DNA of 64,000 bases from Paraburkholderia lacunae (GCF_003353175.1 NZ_QHKS01000004.1:328474-392473), one strand, 5' to 3'; positions 25,137-34,059 are shown, counted from the first letter of the stretch. Notes: generated from the letters alone by a model not told the origin. Made by a program: numbers and translations.

Positions 25137-26627
25137 TCAATTCATCGCGCCCGGGATCGGCGTGGTCAGATAAGGAAAAGAATTGTCAAATACGCTGTCG
25201 TCGATTGCTGCGCCATCTGTCAGAGGAGCCGCTCCGGCCGGAGCGTCGGACGGCGAGCAGCCGAAGATTCCAGGCTTGTTGAATGTACACAGCACCCCTA
25301 TCACCACCCTGAGCGATGCCGTGACGACATCGTCCCCTGGCCGCCGTCCGTTTGGAAAGCCCGCGTTGTCACCGGCGAGGACCCCCAGATTCTTCTGACT
25401 GCCTTTGGGTGTGGGCGGAATAGACGTGTTCAGACGCAACATTTCGGATGGTGTGACCGTTCTCAGCTGATTGAGTCCCTGAAATCCAGTGAGGAATGTG
25501 AAAACCAGATCGAGGCGCGGGAAGTTTGTCGGCGCTTTGGCCCCGGGGAAAAGGCTCTCGATCAACGCAGGAAGCGTGGGATTCGTCACATAGTCCGCAA
25601 ACTGCCCATCGTTCGCGGGCTTCGAATTGTTGAATTTGTCCTTGTCCTTCAAGCCGATCACGAGTTCGTTGACCAGTGGCATCCCGAGCCGGGAAACTTG
25701 CGTCCAGCCCCTCTCCGATATACCTGCGGCGTCGCTATCGCTCAGCCTCTCCTTGCGAATGCTTGACGTCGTCCAGCCACCGATAACCGACGTGCCGCGC
25801 TCGCCAACCAGACACTGGGCCGGAACCTCGAGCGCGATCGAGGTGATGTTCTTGTCGGACAGATCGTTCGCATTGCCGTTTCGGGGACCCAGCGGATTCA
25901 GGTTGAGTAAGTCGAACGTCTTGCCGAGCGCCACCGCAAACGACTCCTTTCTCTGGCCCACAAAAACGCGCCCTGGAGCTCCGCACCCGGGAATGTTGAT
26001 CGTGTACACATATTGCCGCGCGTAGCTGGCATAGCCACTTACGCTGCCGAACGTCTTGGTCCCTATGAAGTCCGTTGGTTTGGTGAAGGTAGTGATGCCG
26101 CCCGGACCCGTGACCACGCCCTCAGAATCTTCATGAGAGGCACCACGCAATACCTTGAGCGTGTACGTTTCGTTAACGTTCAGCTTCGATGAGTCGCCTG
26201 CTGACACCGGGCCCGCCTGAACGAGAGGAATCGCCACCTGCTTGCCGCCGACGTTCAGTGCGACGTTGCTCACTGTATTCCTGAAACGAAACTGAAACGT
26301 CAGATGCGCTTTACCGTCGCCGACGTTGTCGATATGAATTTCGTACAGCGCATTGGGGTCGAGGGCGAAGTAATTCGGGCCGCCGTAGGCGTCTTCCAAA
26401 GGCGAGTAGTTCGCAATCAGCGTCACATAGCCGCTTCGGTTCGGCTCATAGCTGTTGAACATGTAGAAGTCGGTGCCATCCACCTTCGGCATCGTCGCAA
26501 TCAGCGGCGCCTCGCGATGGCTCGACGCGTAAGCAACGCTCGCGGCGGCACACAATAGAATTCCGGCGGCGAGTACCAGCTTCGAAGCGAAGTAGACCGG
26601 TCGAAGATTAAATCCTGAAGTAAGCAT
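25137..26627 (-). CDS. DUF4331 family exported protein
   Basis: 496 residues. The ATG at 26627 has an excellent GAGGAG ribosome site. A signal peptide ends at VAYASSHREAP. The conserved DUF4331 start follows immediately: SSHREAPLIATMPKVDGTDFY, then MFNSYEP and VTLIANYSPLEDAYGGPNYF. The C-terminal part holds GDNAGFPNGRRPGDDVVTA, also typical. Family members are secreted beta-rich proteins of unknown function. It heads a three-gene minus-strand operon with the TPR protein and the HupE-type permease. Confidence 0.85.
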   Translation of the reverse strand: MLTSGFNLRPVYFASKLVLAAGILLCAAASVAYASSHREAPLIATMPKVDGTDFYMFNSYEPNRSGYVTLIANYSPLEDAYGGPNYFALDPNALYEIHIDNVGDGKAHLTFQFRFRNTVSNVALNVGGKQVAIPLVQAGPVSAGDSSKLNVNETYTLKVLRGASHEDSEGVVTGPGGITTFTKPTDFIGTKTFGSVSGYASYARQYVYTINIPGCGAPGRVFVGQRKESFAVALGKTFDLLNLNPLGPRNGNANDLSDKNITSIALEVPAQCLVGERGTSVIGGWTTSSIRKERLSDSDAAGISERGWTQVSRLGMPLVNELVIGLKDKDKFNNSKPANDGQFADYVTNPTLPALIESLFPGAKAPTNFPRLDLVFTFLTGFQGLNQLRTVTPSEMLRLNTSIPPTPKGSQKNLGVLAGDNAGFPNGRRPGDDVVTASLRVVIGVLCTFNKPGIFGCSPSDAPAGAAPLTDGAAIDDSVFDNSFPYLTTPIPGAMN

Positions 26628-26724
26628 GGCAACTCCTCAAAGATACGACGCCGGAACGGCGGTTCGTCACAGGAAGGAGGACACTTTCTCAATATAGGCA
26701 AGATTCTTTGCTGTGATATGGATT

Positions 26725-27072
26725 TCACGCAGGCGAGTGCTGACCGACGCATCTCATCCCTCGATATATAGTCTGGAAAATCCGGTAACCGGTGATGCAC
26801 CCGCGGAAATGTTCTTCGATGCCTGTCCATGGTTCACGTGGTAGTTCGCGTGTCGCGAAGTGCGGCCATCGTTCGTACTACCTGCCACCCAGGCACTCAT
26901 CGCTGCGTGCCACGTGCGGCGTCACGTTGCGCGCGGCAATGTTGGACGAAGGGTCGTACGCCTTGCCGGCATCGACCGTCATGACGGTCGGTGGTGTTCG
27001 GATGGGAATACGAAAGGGTTGTGACGCAAATATCTGGCTTGCCAACTCCTGCCGGAGTTCGATGCCTAACAA
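26725..27072 (-). mobile_element. Decayed transposase C-terminus (IS5-type family)
   Basis: On the minus strand one frame reads TVDAGKAYD, NIAARNVTPHVARSDE, then after an internal TAG stop (26880) IEEHFRGCITGYRIFQTIYRG and VGQHSPA, ending at 26725. The order and wording match the C-terminal end of IS5-type transposases (DKAYD, NVTPHVAQ, RIEEHFGW, QTVYRG). Only about 115 codons remain and no start or N-terminal catalytic residues are seen, so it is inert. No terminal inverted repeats could be identified. Confidence 0.6.
26990..27066 (-). repeat. Dispersed repeat copy B with perfect hairpin core
   Basis: Inverted partner of copy A at 21104-21177. The hairpin AACTCC-GGCA-GGAGTT is perfect here. 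Copy B overlaps the upstream edge of the transposase remnant, so the repeat may be part of that element. Confidence 0.6.
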
Positions 27073-27140
27073 ACATGAACCCGCGGGCCTTCACCACATT
27101 CCGAAGATGGTGCTCGGGGCGCCCCCATGACGCAAGCGGG

Positions 27141-27560
27141 TCAGGGCATGACGACCAAAGACGCATGCAAGCCCATCGAGTAATGGCCAGGTCTGTTGCA
27201 GATCAGTACGTAGCGGCCGGGTGCCAACTTGAGCGTCATACGCTTGCCCTTACCGGGCACCAAGTCCTCCACCTCTCCCATTTTTTTGAACTGGCTCTCT
27301 GGCACTTGTCCGTTTTTAACCGGCAGCTTATCGGCGGCCAGGTCCGTTTTGAGGACCACCAGTTCATGGGTCTGAGCGGTGTCCGGTGCGTTGCTTACGT
27401 CGAACGTGACTGTGCCTGCCTTGACGCGACTCGTATCAAGCTGGATCGTGTTATTTTTTAGCAGGGTGGCTTTAATCGTCTCCTCTGCATAACCAGGGCT
27501 GCAAACGAGGCCGAATACGGTCACACCAAGGAAGACCGCGGTGCGTGGACTGGAGATCAT
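27141..27560 (-). CDS. Exported cupredoxin-like copper protein
   Basis: 139 residues from the ATG at 27560, which has a GAGG ribosome site; upstream in-frame codons are not needed. Signal peptide 1-25 ends SPGYAEE. The beta-barrel carries the type I copper ligands: His in AQTHELVVLK (near 65), then Cys and His in YVLICNRPGHYSMG (near 120-126). The usual axial Met, ten residues after the Cys, is Leu here, while a Met sits at plus eight. That may raise the redox potential. The protein would carry electrons or bind copper in the periplasm. It is a single gene beside the IS remnant. Confidence 0.8.
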   Translation of the reverse strand: MISSPRTAVFLGVTVFGLVCSPGYAEETIKATLLKNNTIQLDTSRVKAGTVTFDVSNAPDTAQTHELVVLKTDLAADKLPVKNGQVPESQFKKMGEVEDLVPGKGKRMTLKLAPGRYVLICNRPGHYSMGLHASLVVMP

Positions 27561-28746
27561 GACGTTTACCTCTGCAAACCGTCGCGAGCGTCCGCGTGTG
27601 GCGGGTTGCGCTACGCGTGATGCCATGTTCGGGCGCTTCATTGAGAAGGGCCGGACGAAACGCCTGCACCCGACGCGCGGTCTATCGACATCGGCACCAG
27701 TCGACAGATAACGGTCGAGCGTTGCTTAGGCCACCGTCCGAGTCGTAGTCGTCGCCAGAGGCAATAAACTCCAGGCTCGAATGCGCTTCGAGCGCTGATC
27801 ACTCTGCCGGCCTGCTCACACTACATTACTAAAACGTCAGCGCGGCGGGGTTATTCCAGCGTCCAGGAAATATTTTCATGTCCGTCGCTATCCGATAAAA
27901 ATGCATGCTCGACGATGACGTACTCCAGTGAATCGGAACTGTACGTGCAGGCTCGAGCAACGCCAACGACTACCGCGCGCGCTGACACGAGCGACGGCAG
28001 CCAGCCAGGCCACATGCCGTTCCCGCGTGCGGGCAGCGCTCGGGATGGGCGTCGCCGCCGTAGGCCCTTACGCGTACGCGAACCTCAGCCGCCGGCGCCC
28101 CCCCCGACGCAGATCATTGGCACGCTGACACTGCAACGCGCAACCAGCGCTGACGAACCCGAACTTATTTCGTTCGCGCGCGTAGCGGGTCGACGAAAGG
28201 TCGAGCCCGACCGCAAGGTCGGACGTTTGTGGCGAAAACAATTTCGGCGCCGTCACGCCAAACGCTCATCCCGCCCGACTGGAATATAACGGTCCCGCCG
28301 CACGTTTATTAACTGCAGTGGCGCGCGGCGCTCCGAGCCCCCGCCGTCCCAGGATGCCGTTCCTGACCGGGAAGAGGACATCATCCGCGGAACCCCGAAC
28401 GTGCTGCCAGCGTGCGCGAGCCTTGCCGCTCCCCCGCTGGCCGAAGGGCTCAGGGCCGCCCTCGGCAAATGGGTCGACGAAGACGGCAACACCCGTTACG
28501 GCATTGACAAGGACACGCTTGCCCGGCCAGGGGGCGCGAGACTGCGCCCATGCCGCGGACTGGCCGCCGACGAGTCGCAGATGACTATGACAAGGCGGCC
28601 CGGCATACAAAGGACGCCGCCTGTACCGGTTTGCGACGGACAGCAAGTCCGGCGATATGAACAGTGACGGCTTCAGGGGCATGCGGCACGTGGCGAAACC
28701 GTAGGTCAGGCAATGAGCGCGCTGGCCGCGCTCACTGGAAACGAGG
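27561..28746. other. Long stretch without recognisable genes
   Basis: About 1.2 kb. Open frames exist on both strands because of high GC content, but none has a ribosome site, signal peptide or family motif. A short KWVDEDGNTRYG segment near 28465-28500 on the plus strand resembles the core of DUF4124 domains and may be a remnant, but nothing around it supports a gene. The region may be decayed DNA. Confidence 0.5.
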
Positions 28747-28893
28747 ATGAACGCGACTCGACTATTTGTAGCATTCCTGATGGATTTAGCGGTCGCCATG
28801 GCGAGATGCTCATCAGACGGGAGCATGCATTGCGTCGGCGCGACATCCAGCGGTGGTAGCAGCAATGGAGGTGGCGGATATCGATGGTGGTGA
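28747..28893 (+). CDS. Possible tiny lipoprotein
   Basis: 48 residues: a hydrophobic leader (ATRLFVAFLMDLAVAM) followed by ARCSSDGS and a Gly/Ser-rich tail ending in YRWW. Small Gly/Ser-rich lipoproteins with this build are common in Burkholderiaceae. An Asp inside the hydrophobic core and a weak ribosome site (GAGG touching the ATG) argue against it; it may be a degraded copy. Confidence 0.3.
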   Translation: MNATRLFVAFLMDLAVAMARCSSDGSMHCVGATSSGGSSNGGGGYRWW

Positions 28894-29095
28894 CGATGTC
28901 GTAGGGGGCGCGATTGCCTACACGCTTCGAGACCGACCTGGCAGCCCTGGGCGGGACGACGAGCGGGTCCTGCGCGACGTGCATCGCAGAGTGTTTTGCT
29001 GCCAGCCCGTCGCGCAGCGCCCGGACCTTGCTGATGGTTGACTCACGAGGTTCAGGTATCACGAAGGGTTGAACCAGGGTAGCGGGAGACGAGCC

Positions 29096-29899
29096 ATGAA
29101 CGACGATAGTGACCGGAGGAATCAAGGCTCTGGCGAGTCGGATCTGTGGCTGCTATCGTCGCTTGCCGACAATGAACTGTCTGCGACGGAACGCGCGGCA
29201 ACGCTCGACTGGCTAGCCAACGACCGGGAGGCAGCCACCCGCGTGGCCGATTACCGCGCGCAAAAAACTGCGTTGGCAGCGCTGTTCGGGGACCCGCGAG
29301 AAGACGTGCGATGCATCGTCGTGCGACGCCGTCCGCCCTGTTGGCAGCAAACGGGCGTGGCGGCCTGCTGCATGGTCGTGGGCGTGGTGCTCGGGTCTGC
29401 ACCCGGCTGGATGTTGGCGGGCTTCCCGGTCGATCAGCCTGTGTTCGCGAAGCGAGCCGACATCGCTTACGCGGTGTACGCGCCCGATCAACGCCACCCC
29501 GTGGAGGTCGCCGCGGCGCAGGAGGATCATCTCGTCAAGTGGCTGTCCAGGCGCCTCGATCGACCGTTGTTGGTGCCTTCGCTCCGGGAATATGGCTATT
29601 CGCTTGTCGGCGGTCGCTTGCTGCCGGACGACTCCGGTCCTGCAGCGCAATTCATGTACCAGAACTCCGCCGGAGCCCGGATCACCCTGTACGTGGCCGC
29701 GGTTCCAAAGAACGTGGCCGCGTTCCACCTGTTTCGTGACGACAAACGCAGCACGTTCTACTGGGTCAGTGAGGGAATGGGATGCGCGCTGACTGGCCAC
29801 GTCTCCGAGGCGCAATTGCGCGCTATGGCGATCGACGTATGCAGCGCGCTTGGGGGGCTAGTCAGAGGCCTGGCTATCGGCGGTGATTCGAACCCGTGA
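29096..29899 (+). CDS. Anti-sigma factor-like membrane protein, no sigma gene adjacent
   Basis: 267 residues. The N-terminal part (DLWLLSSLADNELSATERAATLDWLAND, given here in outline) is the zinc-less anti-sigma helical domain seen in RsiW/RseA-like proteins. A transmembrane segment lies near 85-105 (GVAACCMVVGVVLGSAPGWM). The periplasmic part resembles the C-terminal domain of Burkholderia anti-sigma factors (YGYSLVGGRLLPDDSGPAAQ, FMYQNSAGARITLYV). The ECF sigma gene that normally precedes it is missing: the 1.5 kb upstream has no such gene. The TGA stop overlaps the next gene start (TGATG). It may bind a sigma factor encoded elsewhere. Confidence 0.78.
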   Translation: MNDDSDRRNQGSGESDLWLLSSLADNELSATERAATLDWLANDREAATRVADYRAQKTALAALFGDPREDVRCIVVRRRPPCWQQTGVAACCMVVGVVLGSAPGWMLAGFPVDQPVFAKRADIAYAVYAPDQRHPVEVAAAQEDHLVKWLSRRLDRPLLVPSLREYGYSLVGGRLLPDDSGPAAQFMYQNSAGARITLYVAAVPKNVAAFHLFRDDKRSTFYWVSEGMGCALTGHVSEAQLRAMAIDVCSALGGLVRGLAIGGDSNP

Positions 29900-30903
29900 T
29901 GCTTTACAGATTTCGCATTTCTGACCATCCAACAAGCCGGAGCAGCCAGCCTGCTGCGGGACGGCACGCAACCGTGCACACGTCGTTTCGCGCGCTCGTG
30001 TTGACGTGCCTGGTCGTCACAGGCGGCGCTCTGGCTCAATCGAGCAGCCCAATCGCGCCGGCGTCATCCGGCACGTCGGCGCGATGCGCCGGTGCCGCTA
30101 CGTCGGATGCCGCAAGCGCGGACGTCGCCCCGTTCCGGTGTCTCACTGCGGACGAACAGGCGAGGTCGTTGCGAACACGGATCGAAAACCACACGCTGTC
30201 CTCCCTGACCGACGAGCAGATTCTGTCCCTGATGGACGCGATGAAGCCGGAAGCCTTCGTTGAGTACGCAAGGTCCGAGATGGTCCCCGATGGTGGCTGC
30301 GAATACCGGATGTTTCGGCAGGAGCGCGTGTTCGGCAGATGGCCCGACCGGCCCGATCACATGGTTGTCCGTTACCAGGACAACCCACGAAAAGTCTACG
30401 CGAAATGGCTGCCTGACGGCGACCATGCGGGACAGGAGCTTCTTTACGACGAAACGTCGGACCGGGATAGCATCTTCGGCCATCTGGGCGGCTCATGGCA
30501 TTTCGTGTCAGGCAAGATCGCCCTGGACGGCCCGCTCGCGCACACCCAGTCCCGACATAGCGTCCGCGATCTTGGTCTGCAGTTCATCGCACGCATCGTC
30601 GAGCACGACGCACGCAGCTTTCGTGAAGAGGGTCTTACTGAAAGGCCGACCCGCATCGAACTCGTGAACGTGCGTGGCATGCGGTTGCTTGCCTGGACGT
30701 GGACTGCTCCGTCGGGACCGCCTGCGCATTATGCGCAGCGCGTGCGACTGCTGTTCGATCTTCAGCACCCCTGGCCCCGCGGCGAAGCCGCGTGGGACGA
30801 ACGCGGCCGGCCATTGGAACTGATCCATTTCGAAGACGTCGTGCCTCACCGCTGGAGCGAAACTACGTTCGATCGGCGAAACCCCGAATACGGCTTCCAG
30901 TGA
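29899..30903 (+). CDS. DUF1571 family exported protein
   Basis: 334 residues. A signal or anchor segment lies near 28-47 (ALVLTCLVVTGGALAQ). The DUF1571 core includes CEYRMFRQERVFGRW, MVVRYQDNPRKVYAKWLPD, GQELLYDETSDRD and HSVRDLGLQFIARIV. Members are exported proteins of unknown function, related in architecture to lipoprotein-binding domains. The ATG overlaps the anti-sigma stop (a GTG three bases earlier is an alternative), so expression is coupled, and the pair may be controlled by the missing sigma factor. Confidence 0.78.
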   Translation: MLYRFRISDHPTSRSSQPAAGRHATVHTSFRALVLTCLVVTGGALAQSSSPIAPASSGTSARCAGAATSDAASADVAPFRCLTADEQARSLRTRIENHTLSSLTDEQILSLMDAMKPEAFVEYARSEMVPDGGCEYRMFRQERVFGRWPDRPDHMVVRYQDNPRKVYAKWLPDGDHAGQELLYDETSDRDSIFGHLGGSWHFVSGKIALDGPLAHTQSRHSVRDLGLQFIARIVEHDARSFREEGLTERPTRIELVNVRGMRLLAWTWTAPSGPPAHYAQRVRLLFDLQHPWPRGEAAWDERGRPLELIHFEDVVPHRWSETTFDRRNPEYGFQ

Positions 30904-31167
30904 CACCGAGTACGGCGAAATGTTCGCGCACCGGTCTATCAACTCGATAGAGCATAAGTCCGATCGCCGTCACGCCACGCTGCTTGCTATCCTGCCCGAC
31001 ACTGCTTCCAGCGGTAGAACAGCCCAGCGACTATGGGAGCCGACACTGTGCCCGGCAGGGTCCTGGCGAGCGGTGTCGTCGTGCGCCTGACAGCGCAGCT
31101 CCGAGGAGCGCCTTGGAGGCAGCGTTGAAACGCGTATTCATAGAAGTGTGTACGCGGTGTCGGGCGA

Positions 31168-32178
31168 TTACCGCGTCAATGTGAGGAAAAGGTAGCCCAG
31201 ATAGAGCAATCCGTTCATCAGCAACGCCCGGACCGCCAGGCCGCCCGCTCGCGCGTTAATGCGCAACCAGGCAGCAGCAATGAGTGTGATGATGACGCCT
31301 GTTAGCACCTCCACACGCGGCTCCCATGGCGTCAGCATGATGCCGATGGCGGGTAGCAGCGTGCCCTGAAAGACCATCGCTCCGGTGATGTTGCCGAATG
31401 CCAGAGTGTCCTTTTTGCGTCGAATCCACAGAATGCTGTTCACCTTCTCGGGCAGTTCCGTCGCAATGGGAATGATGATGAGCGACAGCAGGAGTGCCGA
31501 TATGCCAAGCGCACGCGACACGCCTTCCACGCCGTGGATGAAGCCTTTGGCTCCGCCGACAAGCAGCGCCACACCGACTGCCAGTTGCACGAGGATGGTC
31601 AGGAGGTTGGTCGGAACCCCAAGTCGCGCCAGAAACATGGTGCCCGGCGCCTCCGTGCCATGTCCGCTTTCGACGAGCTTCTCTGACGCACGGAATGTCA
31701 TCACGACATACAGCACGTAGATACCGACCAGCCCGACGCTGAATAGCGCGCGCACATACCACTCGTCATGCGGTACGAACATCGCCACAGCAGCGAGCCC
31801 GAACGCAGCAAGAAAATAGTTCATGTCGCGCACGAATCCGCTTCGCTCCGGCACGACGGAACCGCGCAAACCGCGCGTACGAACGATGGCCAACGTCATC
31901 AAGAACGTGGTCAGTGTGGCCAGCATCAGCGGCGCACCGAGGATGGCGCCGACACCGATTTCCTCATTGACGCGCTTGCTCGATGTGCCGCCGGCCAGCG
32001 CGAGCAGCGGCACCATCGTCTCGGGCAACGCGGTCCCCACAGCGGCAAACAGTGAGCCGGTCACGCCTTCGGAAATCTTGAGCCGCTCGCCCAGATGTTC
32101 GAGAGCGTTCGTGAATACTTCGGCCGCGACCAGAATGACGGCCAGCATGAGGAGCAGTTCGAAAAACAGCCGGGTCAT
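31168..32178 (-). CDS. CaCA family sodium/calcium-type exchanger (YrbG-like)
   Basis: 336 residues from the ATG at 32178, which has GGAGG six bases upstream. About ten hydrophobic helices carry the two alpha-repeat motifs: GTALPETMVPLLALAGG near residue 48 and PIATELPEKVNSILW near 240, followed by GNITGAMVFQGTLLP. This is the bacterial cation/Ca2+ exchanger layout. It would exchange Ca2+ (or another divalent ion) for Na+ or H+ across the inner membrane. A 26-codon ORF ends over its start codon (ATGA), see 32175-32255. The frame continues upstream of the start, but without homology. Confidence 0.85.
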   Translation of the reverse strand: MTRLFFELLLMLAVILVAAEVFTNALEHLGERLKISEGVTGSLFAAVGTALPETMVPLLALAGGTSSKRVNEEIGVGAILGAPLMLATLTTFLMTLAIVRTRGLRGSVVPERSGFVRDMNYFLAAFGLAAVAMFVPHDEWYVRALFSVGLVGIYVLYVVMTFRASEKLVESGHGTEAPGTMFLARLGVPTNLLTILVQLAVGVALLVGGAKGFIHGVEGVSRALGISALLLSLIIIPIATELPEKVNSILWIRRKKDTLAFGNITGAMVFQGTLLPAIGIMLTPWEPRVEVLTGVIITLIAAAWLRINARAGGLAVRALLMNGLLYLGYLFLTLTR

Positions 32179-32255
32179 GCGGCACCTCCGCCAGCAGAGA
32201 GAGCGGGCGCGAGTGCATGTGCGGTGTAGTTGAAGCAGGAAATGGGGAAGAACAT
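32175..32255 (-). CDS. Leader-type small ORF overlapping the CaCA exchanger start
   Basis: 26 codons (MFFPISCFNYTAHALAP and an Ala/Gly tail) with a strong GGAGG ribosome site 5 bases before its ATG. Its TGA overlaps the exchanger ATG. This would couple translation and could allow control by the nascent peptide or by ribosome stalling, as small leader ORFs do for ion transporters such as mgtA. The regulatory role is a guess; the ORF and its signals are visible. Confidence 0.45.
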   Translation of the reverse strand: MFFPISCFNYTAHALAPALSAGGGAA

Positions 32256-32537
32256 GGGCCCTCCGAGGTAGGACGTCGACGAACCATGGCGCATCCGCCG
32301 CCGTCCGACTAGGAACGACGCAATGCACCCATGGTCTCGCCAAACCGAACCGGTCGAGTGCGCCACGGCCGCAGGCCGAGTATGTTGACGCGCTCTCCCA
32401 AAACAGCCGTCGGCCGTTGCAAGTATGCACAGCCGAGACCCAAAGGAGATATGGCTACCGCTGCGCGCCGAACGGAACACGGGCCAGTTTGATGTCCGCT
32501 ACCAAACTCGCGACCTTAAGCCCAGGAGCCGATCCCG

Positions 32538-32891
32538 TCACCTGACAAAACCATCGGATCGTGTCATATAAATCGGGTGGAAGTCGGTGTTCGCCTTCTT
32601 GAACTCGTCCGAGGGCGTACCATAAATCACCCAGCGAGTGAGCTTGGCCACAGCGAAGAACTCGTTCGACAATGGGGCGAAGCTTTCCGTTTGGTGGAAC
32701 AGCGCCGCCTTCGAATCCGAGTAGCGTTCGAAGATGTCAACCGTCTTCTGGTCGTCCGCGATGTTGAACTCGAACTGCAGCGCGCCCGGCTCCTTCTCTG
32801 TCGCGGCCTCAAGCTTTGGTATCAGCGGCGTGAACTTGTCCATCTGATCGACGGCAACGGTGAAAACCCAGTACACCTGTTCGCTCTGCAT
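32538..32891 (-). CDS. Antibiotic biosynthesis monooxygenase (ABM) domain protein, YgiN-like
   Basis: 117 residues from the ATG at 32891 (GGAGG five bases upstream); an ATG at 32903 in the same frame is a second option. The ABM ferredoxin-like fold shows VYWVFTVAVDQMDKFTPLI, EKEPGALQFEFNIADD and FERYSDSKAALFHQTESF. The family includes quinol monooxygenases and heme-degrading enzymes; the typical EpGxLxYe and hxxh patterns fit the quinol/aldehyde type. It stands as a single gene. Its substrate cannot be assigned. Confidence 0.75.
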   Translation of the reverse strand: MQSEQVYWVFTVAVDQMDKFTPLIPKLEAATEKEPGALQFEFNIADDQKTVDIFERYSDSKAALFHQTESFAPLSNEFFAVAKLTRWVIYGTPSDEFKKANTDFHPIYMTRSDGFVR

Positions 32892-33390
32892 CCCTGCCTC
32901 CATGGTACGGTGCCTCGAGGCTCACACGACGCTGACAATCGGCGCAACTGCCAACTGCGGTACTGGACCATAGTCCAATAAGAGTAGCGGCCGCGATGCT
33001 CGCGCTCAGGCCCGCTGGCACTAGAACTGCGCAACCAGTTTTCGCATGGCCGCACGTCGCTTCAGTATATGTGCGATCTGGCAGCGGGCTCAACAATGTG
33101 GGGGTGCAAGCCGGAACCGCCGAAAATTCCGTCGCAAAACGTTATGAGTGACGTTTCTGGTTATCACGCCTATCCGACACTGTTTGCCGTACGCGTTTTG
33201 CCCGAGAGCTAACGTCAAGAGTGGTGTATGGGCAGCTTGATAGCGTTCGACTTCAGGCGGCGAGTTTCTGCTGAACCGGTTGATCGCCTTGCACCGGTTC
33301 GTGTCGAAAAAATCCGTAATCTTGAGAGCACCCCAAATGAGCCGGACTCGCTCTCCTCGCGCACCGGCATGCGCGAGCTAAGGCCGCGGA
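32892..33390. other. Intergenic region between ABM gene and J-domain gene
   Basis: About 500 bases without a convincing gene. A plus-strand frame at 33228-33488 has no clear ribosome site and runs antisense into the J-domain gene, so I do not call it. Confidence 0.5.
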
Positions 33391-34059
33391 TCAAAGCCGC
33401 AGGCCGTTCAGAAACTGATACCAGAGTCCACTTAATGCACCGAGCGGATGCGCGTCGTTTGAAGTTTCTTCTGGCCTCGCGTGATTGACGGGGCTGGCGG
33501 CTTCGTCCTTTGCGGCCGCCGCCTCAGCCTGGGTGGAAGCCACCGGAGTCTCAGGCGTCTCGGAGGCCTCAAAAGTCGCAGCAGCCGCCACACCCTTTTC
33601 CGCCTCGCGCCGCGACGCCTGCAATGCCGCGACGCTGTCGGCGATCTGCGCTGCCCGCCGCGCCTCGCATTGGCGCCCGAGCAGCACGCCGAACAGGACG
33701 TCGCGATTGTGGCCTTCGTCGGCGAAACGCATGGCCAGCGAGACCATTTCCGCATACGCGGCTTCGTCGGCCGCCCGCGCAGCGGCCTCGCGCTCGGCTT
33801 GTGCCTGCTGTTGACGCGCGTGCTGCGCTTCCCAGCCGCGCATCTGCTCGGCGTAGACCGCGTCGTACACCTTGCGCTGCGCGGCGTCGGACAGGATCGC
33901 GTACGCGTCCTTGATTTCCTGGAAGGTGGCGCGCGCCACGTGTTCGGCGCCGGCATTGCGGTCCGGATGCCATTTCATGGCGGCCTTCCGATAGGCGCGC
34001 TTGATTTCGTCGGGAGTGGCGTGCGCGTGCACGCCGAGCGTGTCATAGAGGGTTGCCAT
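33391..34059 (-). CDS. J-domain (DnaJ-type) co-chaperone
   Basis: 222 residues from the ATG at 34059. The J domain occupies about 2-67 (YDTLGVHAHATPDEIKRAYR, then KWHPDRNAG, with the HPD motif that activates the DnaK ATPase). A long Ala/Gln/Glu-rich helical region follows and a Glu/Ala/Thr-rich segment near 160-200 looks disordered. There is no Gly/Phe, zinc-finger or CTD region, so it is a class C J protein. The ATG at 34098 is an alternative start. The client is unknown. Genes around it are unrelated. Confidence 0.82.
   Translation of the reverse strand: MATLYDTLGVHAHATPDEIKRAYRKAAMKWHPDRNAGAEHVARATFQEIKDAYAILSDAAQRKVYDAVYAEQMRGWEAQHARQQQAQAEREAAARAADEAAYAEMVSLAMRFADEGHNRDVLFGVLLGRQCEARRAAQIADSVAALQASRREAEKGVAAAATFEASETPETPVASTQAEAAAAKDEAASPVNHARPEETSNDAHPLGALSGLWYQFLNGLRL

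Noticed and set aside
28401..28667. Plus-strand frame with a KWVDEDGNTRYG segment like DUF4124
   Set aside because: Only a dozen residues fit, with no signal peptide or ribosome site; it may be a remnant but is not a gene call.
33228..33488. 86-codon plus-strand frame between the ABM and J-domain genes
   Set aside because: No clear ribosome site or family motif, and it runs antisense into the J-domain gene.
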